Below are positions 33,254 to 46,011 of a DNA stretch of 64,000 bases, piece by piece; positions within the stretch are counted from its first letter, which is position 1; every line of letters begins with the position of its first letter. Made by a program: the position numbers and the translations under genes. The stretch comes from Aplectana chamaeleonis (Eukaryota > Nematoda > Chromadorea > Rhabditida > Cosmocercidae): NCBI GenBank assembly GCA_029168955.1, contig JAPDOI010000144.1, forward strand, positions 744,001 through 808,000, written 5' to 3'. A model generated the notes under the pieces. It was given only the letters and a program-made list of their open reading frames with translations, had not been told where the DNA came from and searched no databases.

Positions 33254-33647
33254 GGGATAGTCAACAGCAACGCGTGACGCAGTGGCGTCGCGTTGAAGTA
33301 TAAGTGGCCTGACGCCACGACCGCGCATCGCGCGCATGACAGCGCTCTTGACCGCCCTTCAACGACTTTTCCAACCTTTTCATTGCTACTCCATCATTAA
33401 TTTCATTTTGCTTCGTGACTTCGTGACAATATAATCCAGTACTATCTTCTGCTGCTAAAGTAGAGTAAGGGTGTACAATTACCTCGCACGATACCATTAA
33501 GGCAAATTTTATTTCGCTCCGCCATGGCGTTGCCGCCAGATTATTCACGGTTTTTCTACGCGTTCAATCACGCGCGTGGAAAGGGTTCATACTACAACGC
33601 CACATCCGCGCGTGTCGCGCTGGCGTTTAGAAGTATGAATAGCCCCT
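33254..33647. mobile_element. GC-rich inverted-repeat element, family Q copy 3
   Basis: The right end (AGAAGTATGAATAGCCCC preceded by GCGCTGGCGTTT) is a good inverse match to the family Q left end. The left end is more diverged but keeps the GCGTCGCGTTGAAGTATAAG pattern. Length matches copies 1 and 2. Confidence 0.5.
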
Positions 33648-33889
33648 AAACAGGCTTAATTTCATAAGAATATGGGAAGTAGCACATGGCTCTCCGCGTG
33701 TTCAATGACTTTGGCGTGTAGAATCAAATTATCAAGCGTTTTTCAATGCATCAGAAATACGGGAAATCTGCGCTAAGTGCTAAAGCAAGTTATTTGAGCC
33801 ATGTTTAACCACAAAGACATCCTTTCTCCGCTCCTTTGCTATACGGGCTCCACCCATCAATACAGACATTAAAAAATAATGATAGAAGT

Positions 33890-34260
33890 CGACCATTTTG
33901 GCTCCTTATGGGAAAGTAGATTTGACCGCTACAAAAGTGAAAATAAGTGAAAAATCCGGAAAAAAGCGCTTATGAACAAGTTATCACTAAGTGTCCACTC
34001 GACCCAAAGAAAGAGATTTGTATGGATGTCTGTTTTGCCATCTCTCATTTTGCTCTTGAAGTATAGTTGCTAACCTAAAGTACTCAAAACAAATATTTAT
34101 AGAAATTTCATTGTTTGTGGGCGGGCAACCACCAATTAGCCGTTCTAACTTGTTTTTGTGTGTTTTTCCTGGGGCTTATTTTCACTTTTCTAATTGCCAG
34201 ATCTACATTCTCGCAAAGAAAACTCAACAACCGGTTTTATCGCGAATCCTGCCATTGAGG
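33890..34260 (+). repeat. Degenerate repeat shared with 31.3-31.69 kb
   Basis: Collinear with the 31.3-kb segment through several short words; ends unresolved. Confidence 0.35.
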
Positions 34261-34971
34261 TCAGTTGCACCGCTAAATGACAATATACTTACTCATTGTA
34301 CTCTATAGGAACCTCAGAATATCAGTAAACGGAGCTCAGATTTGTGTTCAGCAGCATTACCAGGTAGTGACCTGACCTAGTTTCCAGAACTACGCACGTA
34401 GCCATGTTTCTTCTGATCGGCCACCTTCCGGGTACTTGTAAAAACCCTATTTTAGCCGCCCGAGTAATAACAAAAAAAAAGTTATTCTTATATAAAAAAT
34501 TCGAAAAATTCCCGTCTAGACTTCTTCCAATGGGGTTGTTTGAGGCGCTGAATATGAATATGGGACGCATTTCCGATAATTTGAGATAAAGACGGTTTAG
34601 GGCAGATAAATTCTCTTTGGCATACAGATCTCGCAACTTCTACGCTCCTAAAATTTTCTTCTATTTGCTACCACTCTGGGAGCTAGGATAGTGTCTATGA
34701 CTACCCGGAAGGTCGTCGATCAGGAGATCCTGGTTCCATAAATAGTTCTGGCAGCCAGGTATGGCCATTCCTTTGTTGATTACCTCCACAGATATGTTTT
34801 AACCATAATGCTGATATTTTCTTCGGAACATCCCAATGGTTGTCCTATGGGTGGCACGCCTACCTTCTCGAGGAGCTATGAGACGACTTATAACTTCCTA
34901 GAACCGGCAGCTCGGATCAACCTTGTGCACAAAAGTACAATAGACGCCCTAGACATAGACTGTTTTTTAGT
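34261..34971. other. Unannotated DNA
   Basis: No recognised feature; frames on both strands near 34322-34636 are unsupported. Confidence 0.4.
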
Positions 34972-35124
34972 TCAAGTGAACTCCTGTTTTCCATTATCAC
35001 AGCGCGGAGCGGTGGCTTTTTTGTCGGAACCTCCTTATCACTAGTTATACCTCACCGAGGCTCACTGCTCCGCTGCTGGTGATAATCAAAATCGACAGGT
35101 CACTACGGATGTACCAGAGCTTAC
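34972..35124. mobile_element. Diverged copy of the 9998 MITE (opposite orientation)
   Basis: The core ATCACAGCGCGGAGCGGTGG ... GTCGGAACCTCCTTATCACT AGTTATA matches the reverse complement of 10030-10125. The right end ACAGGTCACTACGGATGTAC CAGAGCTTA matches the terminal repeat; the left end is eroded. Confidence 0.75.
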
Positions 35125-35359
35125 CAACAATGTTATTCGTTTCCGCAGATACGTCTTGCGCTCTAGGCGCTTCTCTGTAAGCTGGAAAGGCAACAAATTC
35201 GGCAAATCAGGGTGGAATAGCAACGGATGGTGGAATAGAAATGCATAAGATAAGTAAAACAGTGTAAGATTGAAAAAAGCTCTCAATTATTATTTTTCAA
35301 AAGTCAATTATTCAATTGTTCATGCTCTGATTGTGGAATTCGCGCTCACAATCAGCTCT
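35125..35359. other. Unannotated spacer
   Basis: No recognised feature. Confidence 0.4.
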
Positions 35360-35363
35360 TTAA

Positions 35364-35836
35364 AGGCACAGTCCAACCTCAGTATCGATTTTAGGTTTTT
35401 CTGCCTATCTTGGAGAAAATTTCACGCTGATCACAACGGTGCCTCCAGAATCTCTCAGAACTCACTACGAACGGAGTTACGGCTCCTTGAAAATCTCGAT
35501 TTGAACGGCTAGAAGTTCGCGGACGAGTTGTCTCGGGCCTGTATTTTCTCGTTATTCGCAGCCGTCGTTCTGAAGCAGGCCACAATATAAAGCCAGAACG
35601 AAAACAAATCTAAGAACATAGGTTTTGAATAAAATGATTCGCGCTTCTCTTCCCTATTGAGGTCGGAAACCTTTCAGTGGGCGTTACCCATTTTTTCTTT
35701 CAAGGGGGCGTGGCCGACTTTTTCCTAGCTTTTTCTCGCTTATTTGAGCGAATTGAGATTTCGCGCTTGGCAGGGTTGCTATAGGCTGCGACCGGACCAT
35801 AATATCAAAAATTGCCTCTGAGGTTGGACTGTGCCT
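35364..35836. mobile_element. TTAA-type MITE, AGGCACAGTCC subfamily
   Basis: Left end TTAA-AGGCACAGTCCAACCTCAG; right end CTGAGGTTGGACTGTGCCT-TTAA. The terminal 23 bp are perfect inverses. Related copies lie at 52635-52911 (both ends) and 43170-43311 (one end), with internal fragments at 11990 and 23455. No transposase. Confidence 0.8.
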
Positions 35837-35840
35837 TTAA

Positions 35841-38532
35841 GGCATGGAACGAATTAATACATCAGCAATGGGCGATTAAAAGTTGTATCGCGGATAAATA
35901 TTTGTCCAGATCCAGATAGTCTGGAAGGGTTCGGGCATTCTGTTCCTCGAGGAAACATCTCTTTGTTTCTTCTAGGCCAATGGGAATAAATTATTCACAG
36001 CGAACAATAATAAAATGAAAAACGATCAGAACTTGATATGGAAAAAACCAAGAAATTCGGTGACTCTAAAACACGTAGGATATTTAATAGAACGGTCGGC
36101 AATGCTTTCTTAAGCATCGGCATGGCTAGCTATGAGGTGGCTAAGAACAGGTTCTGGTCAGGTCCAGGTCCAAATACTATGTGTGGTAGGGAGCGAGCGA
36201 GAAACTATACAGTTTGTTTGCTCTACCGTATCCGGTCGCCAGCCGGATTCATCTCAGAGCGGCTAGCTGCATGGATGTATCCCTATTCAGACGGGGAAGC
36301 GGCATTCTGCAATCTGAGATGGCTTCTCTCCTTGATCGAAAAATGGTAACTTTGGCCTCAGAACCTGAGCGGCTAACGGAAAAAAGGCTAAGCTAACTGA
36401 GACGGAAATAGAATGATTGAGATTGCGCGATCGGGCGAGAAAGGCAGAGAGATATTTGATACAAAAGACTGGATAACGTCCACGGCGGTGGACTATAAGC
36501 CGCTTCGGGAATTCAATTCAGAATTCAATTAAAGATCAGAACGATGTGACTGAGATCACTAAACATGGGCTATTGTGCTAAAGATTTGCTTGTTAATGCT
36601 GCACGACGATTGATTGCATAATACGATTCTCTCTAGATCGTCGTAGAACCGGATCAATCGGGCTTTGAAACGGGTTGAATCGCCCACAACGATTAGCCAT
36701 TTAACATCTTCCGCAAACTTATTTTGGTCTCGCTGCAATCGCATGATAAGTTCAAAGTACATTATCGGCAGGATAAACTTCCTTTCGAAACTTAGAGAAC
36801 GAGAAAGTATGGAAAAGCTGGAAATTCTCGGCAGCTAATAATCCCTCGGTTAGGATTAAAGAAAATGTGTACAAATACACGACTCCACTTGATATTATGC
36901 GTTCTCCAGATTTCTATCGGAATCTGTGTCTTTGTGCAGCTTTGGTGATACTGCTCAGGTGCCATAACCCGACAGGGGCGAGGACAAACTCCCAAGGCTC
37001 ATTGAGAACAGCACCAGACCTGGTAGAGGGCGTGTCTCTACAGGGTGCGCTTTAAATATGGTCACAAGGTTTCAAATCACATCCCGTCGACATATGTGCG
37101 TCGCTAATCACCCTGCATGGTCTGTTCTTTTCATCAAACCTTTCTCTCTTTCTAAATGTGCACAGTTTTGGAGCGGAAAATGGTTTTTTGGAGCAAATGG
37201 TGAGGGAAGGCCTGAAGGGCCCCTGACTTTTCACACAAGAACTCGTCATTGAGTCGGCTTCGGTAATTGTTGCTCGTCCCCCTATGTTACCGTGAGGAAC
37301 CGATCCAATGGGCCATTTTGAAGCAGAGGGTGTATGCTTGAAAACGTACAATAGCTGAAGTCCTTGAACCATCTACTGAAAGAACGCGAGGGCGAAATGC
37401 CGAAATCCATTATTGGGCCAGGTCAGTGTACTCGAGACAGCTGAATTCGTGCTACTTTTTTAGTTTGGCTGACGAAGTACAGACGTCAAACTTGGAGCAT
37501 AATTGCCCCTTATCGATCTGTGCATATATTACGAACTTTTCTCAAAAATCGATAAATTATTGATTTTCTTGAAAATCAATGAGAATTATGAAATTCGATG
37601 GAGAATATTCTTCCGCACTTCACCATGAATTTCGTGGCCTGAATGTTCTCAACGAACGCTACAAATAACGAAAATATGAGGGCATTGAAATTGACAGGGC
37701 CCACGGATTTAATTTAGCAACTTGTTCTCGCGTTCTTTGAGTAGAAGGTCCGCAGACTTTAGCTAAGATACGTTTCCAAGCAAACACCTTCTGTTTCGGA
37801 ATGGCCCCGTCAAAGCAAGTCTCTAGGCCCGCATACGGAAAGCAGGAAAGATCATCGAAGGTGACTACGAGTCGATATATTATGTTCAAATTGAGGAACC
37901 TTTAGGCGTTTGCCCACCATTGATTTTAAAAACGATTTCACGCCACGAAAATCTGTACGTTTTGAGAGAGGTTCAGGAAAAGAAAAAACCACAGAAGCCA
38001 ATATGTCATGCACAAAGTATGGTTTCAGTTTTCGATTTAGTCTGAACCAGGCGGCTGGACGTGCGGGGTTGGCGGCTTCACTGGAGAATGGGGTTTCGGC
38101 TAAAGCGGGGTGATCTAGCGTCGCAGCCCGGGTGATCAACAGTCGCAGATTCATCAAGCTAAAATTATTACGCGAGCTCTACAGTGACCAAGTCCTCACT
38201 CGATAGTGTCCTTTTTCCGCCAATTATGGATCGTTTTTTCGAAAATCGATAAAGATGGCGTAAATCGAGTTTTCAAAAAAAGGTCGATAATTCACGAAAA
38301 AAATACTATCTATTGGGGACTTGGGGATTGCACTTAACATCGAAGCTTCGAGGCCGAATCTTCTCGGTCAAACCAGAAAATGCAGAAGTTGCAAAATCAC
38401 AAAATCATCTAAAAATCAATAATTACGCTCCGTCTAAATTTTCCTCAAAAGCTATCACCTAATTCTAATATGGCTCAAATTATTAGAAGCTCTCAAAGAT
38501 GCTTACTGCTGAAAATCATCGCTTGAACACAG
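35841..38532. other. Unannotated DNA, about 2.7 kb
   Basis: No gene recognised. Segments around 37055-37130 and 37640-37830 resemble 39270-39310 and 39110-39230, so one or more degenerate repeats span this area, but I could not set limits. Confidence 0.35.
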
Positions 38533-38724
38533 CATATAAGGTTAGGTCCGTGGCTTGTTTCCTCAAGAAAAAACATTTTAATTCAAACAGCGGCTGGCGC
38601 GGCGATTTAGATCTCACCACCGTCTGGCTGGTAATTACCTGGTGAGATTCAAACAGCCGCGCCAGCCGCGGTTTGAATTTAGATGTTTTTTCTTGAGGAA
38701 ACAAGCCATGGACCTAACTATATG
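38533..38724. mobile_element. Foldback element, ~192 bp
   Basis: Arms of about 70 bp: CATATAAGGTTAGGTCCGTG ... TTTCCTCAAGAAAAAACAT inverted as ATGTTTTTTCTTGAGGAAAC ... GGACCTAACTATATG. A second inner pair (CTCACCA/TGGTGAG) surrounds the centre. Frames on both strands are mirror images of the same arms. Confidence 0.8.
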
Positions 38725-41700
38725 TTTTTCGCAAATTATCAGACTTTGGCCCAATCAGAAGGCAGCGTTAGATAGAGAGGAATTTGATCGGTCTATCGCA
38801 CTTGGGCGAAGGACTAACACTGAAATGTTTAAAATCGTCGAAGGCTCAAGACGGGACACTTTCGCTTCTACCTAATGATAAAGGTAACTGTTTAGCTAGT
38901 CTTTGGCGAAATCAGTTTTCAAAGCAGCTGGTGGAATTTTTTCGTCACCCTGACGGCGTGCAGGATTCAATCCTTCAGCATAAATGCCCCTGTAGTTTTC
39001 CTTCTACACACAGAAAAGTACGAGATTCTCTCCTTCAAACGCACTTGGCTACGAAGTTTGCCTCCTGGATATTCTCAGGGAGCACAAAAAAAATAACGAT
39101 AATGTGGGTGAACTAAAATTGACAGAGGCCACAAATGGATATCGGCAACCTGCTCTCGCGTGGGTTCGAGGATGCCAGCCGTCAAATATTTTCAAGCAGA
39201 CAACCTCTGTCTCAAAATTAACCCAGAAGAGCATTTCTCTGCGTACATAGAAGGCGATCTGGTCCACACTTATGGAGACGGGATGAGATTTGAAACTTTG
39301 TCACCATAGTTGGGAAGCACCATAATTGTTGGTTGTGCGCGCATTTCAGGTACACTGTTGGCTTCGTCTATTTTCCCACTAATGGTTTGAGCCATCAGAC
39401 TGCTAACTATATACGTTCAACACTATGCGAAAGACCAAGCAAAAGCTGAGTTCTGAGACAAGTTGGCGCCGGTCAGACTTTGGCGACGTTGATATGAGTC
39501 ATAGTCTGGAATGTTGTTCATAACGCCTTACTTCTGCGGATCAACTTGCTATCAAACTGGCACTTGGGTGTGAATAGGTAGTTAGGGCTTTATCTGAAAA
39601 TAAATTTCGAAGATTGGTAAGTCCGAAAGCGACACTCGCTCGGGTCTGCTTTAAACTTCCCGTGGAGATTTGGAAAACCATGTTGTCCTTGCTGTAGGTC
39701 TGTGACAGTACATAAGTAATCCATGCTTGAAATTCCCTAAATGGCTGCAGGGATAAAAAAATGGCATTTTCATTGTTGTAGAAAAGGTAAGGGGGACATC
39801 AGAGAATTTTTAGGGTGTCGAGAAAATTTTTTTCGGATTCGGCTCAAAACTTGGATCTGGAGGTTATTTAGGGCGATGAACCCGAATCTGGGGTCTATTA
39901 CTCGCCTGACTTAGGGCTACGGTAGGCTACTGCAGGCAAAATGCCTTTCAACTGGCGTTACTTACCTTAAAATTTCGAAAATCGAAAAATTGACCTCAAA
40001 ATCGTGTTCAACGTTCCAAATAACACCCACAGTGAAATTCTTAGTCAAATCTAAGACTTTGACCGAGCTACCGTATTCCCGCCGTAATCTACCATAATCT
40101 ATCGAAAATCGATAAACGCCCCTGTGTATAGGTTTTGAGGCGAATTGATCGTAGCATTCTCGAAGTCGTCAAAAGTGGCTTTTGTCCAGCAAATTTTTCC
40201 CCGTTCTGAAGCTTTGGACCAAATCAGACGGATTTTTCTATAATATTAAGAAATGGGCCTCAGATTCGTGATCGGCATCCGAAAAAACCTCTAAAAACAA
40301 GTTTTCAGCCCAATCTGAGACAATTTTTTGAACATCCTGAAAATTATCTACGCAAAGCTATGGAAATGCCCACTTTTGAAAATCTCCTCTAAATCTCTGA
40401 CGCATTTAGGGGATTTGGAAAACAAATTAGCAATGCTGTGTCCCATACCTACAACTATTAACGCATGGTTTTATAAAAGCCCACCGGAAATGTAAGGCAA
40501 GCCCTAGTTGGATAGTCTGAAAGTCGAAGGTAGCAGGAAGGAGGTCTTTCAAGATGCATGTTCATTCCACAGAGATTTGGGAGAATTTGCGTTATCCGAA
40601 TAATTCGCGCATTTAGCGATCAGATTGGTAAGCAGGCTTAATAATGGTTGAGAGGCATGGAAAAGCTTAGTTATCCACGGGTGATCTTGAACTTCATCGC
40701 TTCGGAAACCGGTGCCATGGGGTCATTGAAAAACTCATTGGCGAAAACGTGAAGTACTTTCTTCAAGAGTTTTAAAAAGGATTTGTGCATGAAAATTGAG
40801 ATTCCCAAGGAATCAAATCCAGTTTTTGACATTTCTCTCTGCTGGAGAGACCTTAGAATCTACTCGAGAACGTGAAAAAGCATGCATTTTCTGCGCGTAC
40901 GGTGCCTCAAAGGCATCGTTCGCGCTGGAAATCAATTTTATTTTTTCAGGATCAACTTCATGATTGAGCCCGGTAGACCACACTGGTGAACTTTGGCGCT
41001 TCAAAAACCTTGGACAATGGGGTTGGAAGGGGTCAAAGATGAAGATCCGCCACCATTTCTCACCAGTCATCTAGCACTTTTTCGTAGAATATTGGTGCGA
41101 CCGTAAGACAACATGAAGAATGGTTGCGGCACGAACTCCACATGTAGAAAAACTCCCAAAATGACAATGACGAGGCCTTCAAAAGCAGAACAACTTCAGA
41201 AAGGATTTTGGCGCGAAATTCAAATTCGTATTTACAATGTGTCCCGATTGACTTTCCTTTACAAATGAAGGTTTTTCATGGGCCCCGTTGACATTTTTTT
41301 TTTCACTAGAGAGGCCAAGCTACACAAAAACATGAAAAAATAATATACGGTTTTCTGAGCGTACGATGCCTTTAAATAAGTCAAATATATTAGATTCTAG
41401 GAAGTAATGTACATCAAGTAATGTAATGTAATGGTGTGCATATGGTTAATAATATAGAGACAACATGCGGTTCAGTAATACGAGAATGATAAACTGTTGC
41501 AGGTGCTTCGCTTCACCACTATTGACTGAATCGGATGTGATTCAGGTTGGTAATTCTCACCAAAAAAGTTAAAAGTTTCTTCATCAAAGAACGAGTTGTG
41601 TGGATGATATAGGAGGCTGTAGCTGTAGATGGCTTCAAAAGTAGCTAGCAGCTAGCGGCGAGAAGATCGTGGTTGCGCCAGAGACAGCTTGTTGTCGAAC

Positions 41701-43169
41701 TGGATATGCCACAAAGGCCGCATGAAGTCGCGGCGATTACAGGATAGCAGGGAAGGCAAAAACACCTCTGGAAATGGATGGGTTAGTCGAAGGTGTTGAA
41801 CGCAGGGAACATCCTGTATCTATCCTATCAATGAGGCGAAAAAATCAGTGTAAAAAAGCGACACGGCCAGCTGAACAAGATGTGCACTTGAACGCCTCAT
41901 TGAATCCGCAACAGTTCGATCCGAACTTGATGGGAGGTGACTGTTTGAATTAGCGTGGCATTGCAGGTGAAGCTTTCCTTTTAGGCCGCCAAAAGAGACA
42001 TCAGCGGGATAGCAGGTTTGAGCTAATCAAGAATTCTTGAGTTTTCCACTCGATGAAGTGAGAGAAGAAATTATCCGATTCCTCGCTTCGTGGTCATGCT
42101 GGATCTATGATTAGCACGTAGCTCCCTTCTCAACTCCTCACGAAGTGTCTGAGAGGTTGCAGTAGAGGAAGCACAAGCTAGCTTCAGATTACTGAGAGGA
42201 CAACGAAAGTATTGTCAGCGAGAAAGAATGAGAATTGGTCACGACAGAAATAATCGACTCCAGGATTTTCAAAACCCCGGAAGTCGGTGACTGAATGTAG
42301 GATCAAAATGAGATTCCCAAGTCCATGATTTTCTTAGGTTTTTGTGGGTTTCGCGTCGGCCAATAACCCTGTTCCTAATTATACATACGCCGGTGAAATG
42401 AAAACGCCCTGCGATGACATTATCCCAGTGTACCGTGTGGATTCTGCGGTCCTGCGTACACGCCACATGGCATACCAGAGAATTTGAGTGCATTCTAACT
42501 GTTATTCCATTCATGCTTTCTTCCACCAATGTAAAATTATCGCAGAAAACATCTCTTCCCATTTTCCCATTGCGAAACTGCTTTTGCTATTTTTATGGTG
42601 TTTTAACTAGCCTATGAGAGGAAATAATCAGCTTATTCAAGTTGGCAAATTTCCAAGCAGCCAGGTCCAGCAACGACACAGTGCGCAGTGCGACGGCGTG
42701 CATAATTTCTCGGTGCGGCTTCCTTCCACGTTTTTCTCCGCGCAACTGTTCCTTTCTGGCATACTTCAATGCCATGGATTATGGCGATTGTCTTGTCTTT
42801 TCCGCAGGTTTCTGCCATCATTGCGACCTCCAACGGATGGTGCACGTGTTGCAGAGCGGTCCGCAGCGATTTTGCTGCGTTTGTCGAACGATTCGTGACG
42901 CAAGTGTACCACTGTTGCGGGGCATTAAAAACCTCAGGGGTAAAATTTGATATTATAGTCCGCCTACCGTGAATAGCGATCCTGCCGACCGCGAGATCTC
43001 AAATCGCCCAAATAAGTGAGAAACTACAGAAAAAGGTCGGCCCCGCTCACATTACCTAAAAGCCTAACCTACCCGGAAAGGGAACCAAGAGCTCTGCTGT
43101 TGTACATTTTGCCTTTGAGCATAGTCACACAAACCAATTTTTTTGTTTTCAAAGATTTCCATTTCTTAT
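38725..43169. other. Unannotated DNA, about 4.4 kb
   Basis: No gene, RNA or clear transposon end. Around 39830-40330 there are degenerate words (GAACCCGAATCTGGGGTC and similar) related to 50.4-50.8 kb. Frames at 42269-42562 (minus) and 42614-42972 (plus) are unsupported by motifs. Confidence 0.35.
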
Positions 43170-43311
43170 TCGGGGCGAACCGTGTATTGGGAGACGGATC
43201 GACTTTTTCCCTGCAGTTTCTCTCTTACTTGATCGAATTAAGATCTCTCACTTGGCAGGGTTGCTATGCACGGTGGGAGGACCATAATTACCCCTGAGGT
43301 TGGACTGTGAC
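43170..43311 (+). repeat. One-ended fragment of the AGGCACAGTCC TTAA family
   Basis: Parallels 35695-35832: CACTTGGCAGGGTTGCTATG, then GGACCATAATTACC, then CTGAGGTTGGACTGTGACTT. The opposite end is not identifiable. Confidence 0.55.
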
Positions 43312-43775
43312 TTCAACGGCGGTGTACTGACTTTGGCGATGGATCATCCAGTCGTCGGCTGCGGATCGTCCTCGCACTTTACTAAGAATCAATCAGTGAA
43401 AAAAATCGAGATAAGAGTCACCGAAATTATGGCGAGGCATGCATCGATGAGAACACTTCATCTTGAGGTGCTCCTCTAGCATTTTTTTCGCAGTCATATT
43501 TTGTCCTATTTCAACGAACTCGCTGTTCGAATGTTTTAATCACATCACCATCTCCATCAGAAGGTTCGAGCACTATCGTATTCCACCCACTTACGCGCGG
43601 GATGACCGGTGGACTATGGAAGTTCCCACCACGCTGGAAATATCAATGAAATCTCTGGCTGTACCGCCAGGGTTAAAGTTGTTCTCATATGTGGCATGCA
43701 TAGAAATTTCTAGCTCGCATTTGCGTATACGGTAGCGCAGCATAGTTCCTGAAAATCCATGTTGAAGTAGATCAA

Positions 43776-44234
43776 AAGGCAACATACAAGCTCGTAAACG
43801 TGGTTGAGATAACTACGGAAATAGACTGGTATGTCTGAGAACACAACGTCAGAACCATCTTGAACCGTCAGAAACTACCCGAAACGTCGCTGCACGGGCA
43901 AGAACTTGGCCCGCCCTGTATTGCTCTGCTCCCTTCATTTGCTGCCCTCTTCCGAAACAAGGGTGCTGGGCCATCCCCACCGCCGTCGATGATTGTAGTT
44001 TATCGTACGTTCCACAAACGTCGTCGACAGTAGGAATATGTAGCTCAGCACCCCTTTTTGGAGGGCGGCAAATACAGGGTTCGAAGAAATACAGGGCAGG
44101 GCCAACTTCTTATTCGTGTATCAGCACAGTGGGTCGTTTCTGACGCTTCAAAACACGTAGGCGTTTCGTTTTGCGCTACACCATACTATTTCCGTCGTTA
44201 TCTCATCCACTTTTACTAGCCTATATGCTGCCTT
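43776..44234. mobile_element. TTAA-type MITE, AGGCAGCAT subfamily, second copy
   Basis: Left end TCAA-AAGGCAACATACAAGCT; right end AGCCTATATGCTGCCT-TTAA. Inverted similarity extends at least 60 bp (GAGATAACTACGGAAATAG on the left, its inverse on the right). Interior non-coding. Confidence 0.7.
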
Positions 44235-44240
44235 TAAACT

Positions 44241-45151
44241 GAGAAGCGAGTATTGAATGGAGTGGTAAAACCGCCACAGCGGCTTGTGCGGTGCCACTAA
44301 TGCGGTGCTGGATGGGCGGCCCGCGCGGTGCGGAAGTTCATAGTCCGCTGCGCTCCTCGCGCATCACGCCCGTACCGCGCTTGCGATGAGGACTATAAAA
44401 GATGCCTGAAATCGATATACATGTCGATCCTTGTCTTCAAGGGGCGCAGCAAAGTGGCTATGGGGCGCCGTTTCTTAACAGAACTTTGGTGGTATTCGAT
44501 GTGGCGTAAAATGGCAGTTACTATATAAGATGATTATTGCTCAGTAGGCCACGTCTTTTGGAGGGGGGGGGGCATTCGAATGAACTTTGTTGTTTTTCGT
44601 GGTTCTAGAGCGCCTAAGTGGATCACCACATCATCCATAAAGAAGACATTAGCATCTTCATAACGACGTTCACCTAACTTGCTCACTACTTTGATAAAAA
44701 GATGGTTAAATGTGTTTCTTGTGAATTCTTTTGAGGGTCATTTACACTTGCTTTGCCAAACGGCGCGGCATTGTAGTTCTACAATATTGATCATGCCGTA
44801 TCGCGTAATCAATATCATAGAATCGCACTTCATCGCACCGGCGAAAGTATAAACGACGCCATGCCGTCGGTCGCCATACCCATTTTAAGAGCCCTGGGTC
44901 ACTGTTATATGTATATACTTTCGAGATCATTTATCAATAAAGTTTTCCTCAGATCTATGGAATCGTTGATTACTGGTCGGAGTGGAAACCGACTTGTTGC
45001 GAACTTCATGAAAAGTGGGAAACTATGCACGGCATGTTACCCACTATTTGTATGCGGAAGTCAAGCTTTGAGTTCCGCTGCCGTCATGAAAGATGCTAAA
45101 TGGATATAGGTCGTCAAGTAGCCGAAAACATTGGCTCTCGTCTCAGCCAAC
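44241..45151. other. Unannotated DNA
   Basis: GC-rich palindromic words (GCGCGGTGCGG, CGCATCACGCCCGTACCGCG) at 44265-44400 suggest another small foldback element without clear ends. A run of ten G lies at 44561-44570. No gene recognised. Confidence 0.4.
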
Positions 45152-45154
45152 TCA

Positions 45155-46008
45155 AGCAGCGTCTATACGTTTCGAGGGCCCGCAATTACGAAAAATCGTT
45201 GATCATCGAGGGCACACGATTTGCTTGCCGCTCACCCGTGCTAAGGCAGCGTCCATACGTGGCGAGAGCGGGCGCTCCCGCTGTTGTGCACCTCTCAACG
45301 CTGCTCAATGCTGCCTGCAAATTGACACAGGCAAACACCCCTGCCTCGTGTTAATTCGATTGAAAACGTTTGATCGGGTGATCAATCGCTCAAATCGTGG
45401 CAACGGCTGATGATTTCCCACGGTTTTCAACGTCCGTGGTGGGATTATGAAAAACAAGGGGAGTGGTTCTGATACAGGTTTAATGCCACCTGCTTCAGTG
45501 ATGGAGCAGTAAGCTTGAAACTTGCTGCTTGCTTCGTGGTGCTGGCGCAAGCGCGCGAGAGCGGGCGGGCGAGGGCGCGCGAGAAGGAGCGCCTGTGAGC
45601 GGCTAACGAATCGTGTGCTCACGATGACCTACGATTTTGCGTAATCGCACGCTCTCGCCACGTATAGACGGAGCCTAACACTCGGTCTCGCGCGCCCACG
45701 CCTGCTTACGCCCTTTCTCGCTCGCACACTCTCGTAACGGAATAGGCTCGAGCAGTGAAATTCAAACCTACCTCAAAACAAATGCCCTCGTGTCTAATAC
45801 GCCTACCAAGACCATCCCCAACGTTGATAATTGAGCAGAAACCGAGTCGATCCGAGTGAGTGATCACCAGATCAAGCGTTTTCAATCAAATCAACACGCG
45901 GCAGGATGCTTTTGCTGGTGTTTTTCTCCCTGTACGGGCTACCTATCAGCTTTGAAGTGCGATGAGGAGCGGCGGACGTGAGCGTTCTTGCCACGTATTG
46001 ACGCTGCC
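45155..46008. mobile_element. Outer Harbinger-like MITE with TCA duplications
   Basis: Ends AGCAGCGTCTATACG (left) and CGTATTGACGCTGCC (right) are inverted and flanked by TCA on both sides (45152-45154 and 46009-46011). Three-base duplications are typical of PIF/Harbinger. A related element sits inside. Pairing of ends is by matching duplications; the outer-left arm also resembles the inner-right arm. Confidence 0.55.
45245..45675. mobile_element. Inner Harbinger-like MITE with TAA duplications
   Basis: Ends GGCAGCGTCCATACGTGGCG (then AGAGCG) and CGCTCTCGCCACGTATAGAC (then GGAGCC) are inverted over about 26 bp, flanked by TAA (45242-45244 and 45676-45678). Interior GC-rich and non-coding. 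Confidence 0.65.
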
Positions 46009-46011
46009 TCA

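Noticed and set aside
42269..42972. Overlapping ORFs on both strands as a host gene
   Set aside because: No conserved motif, no consistent splice model, and frames are equally open on both strands.
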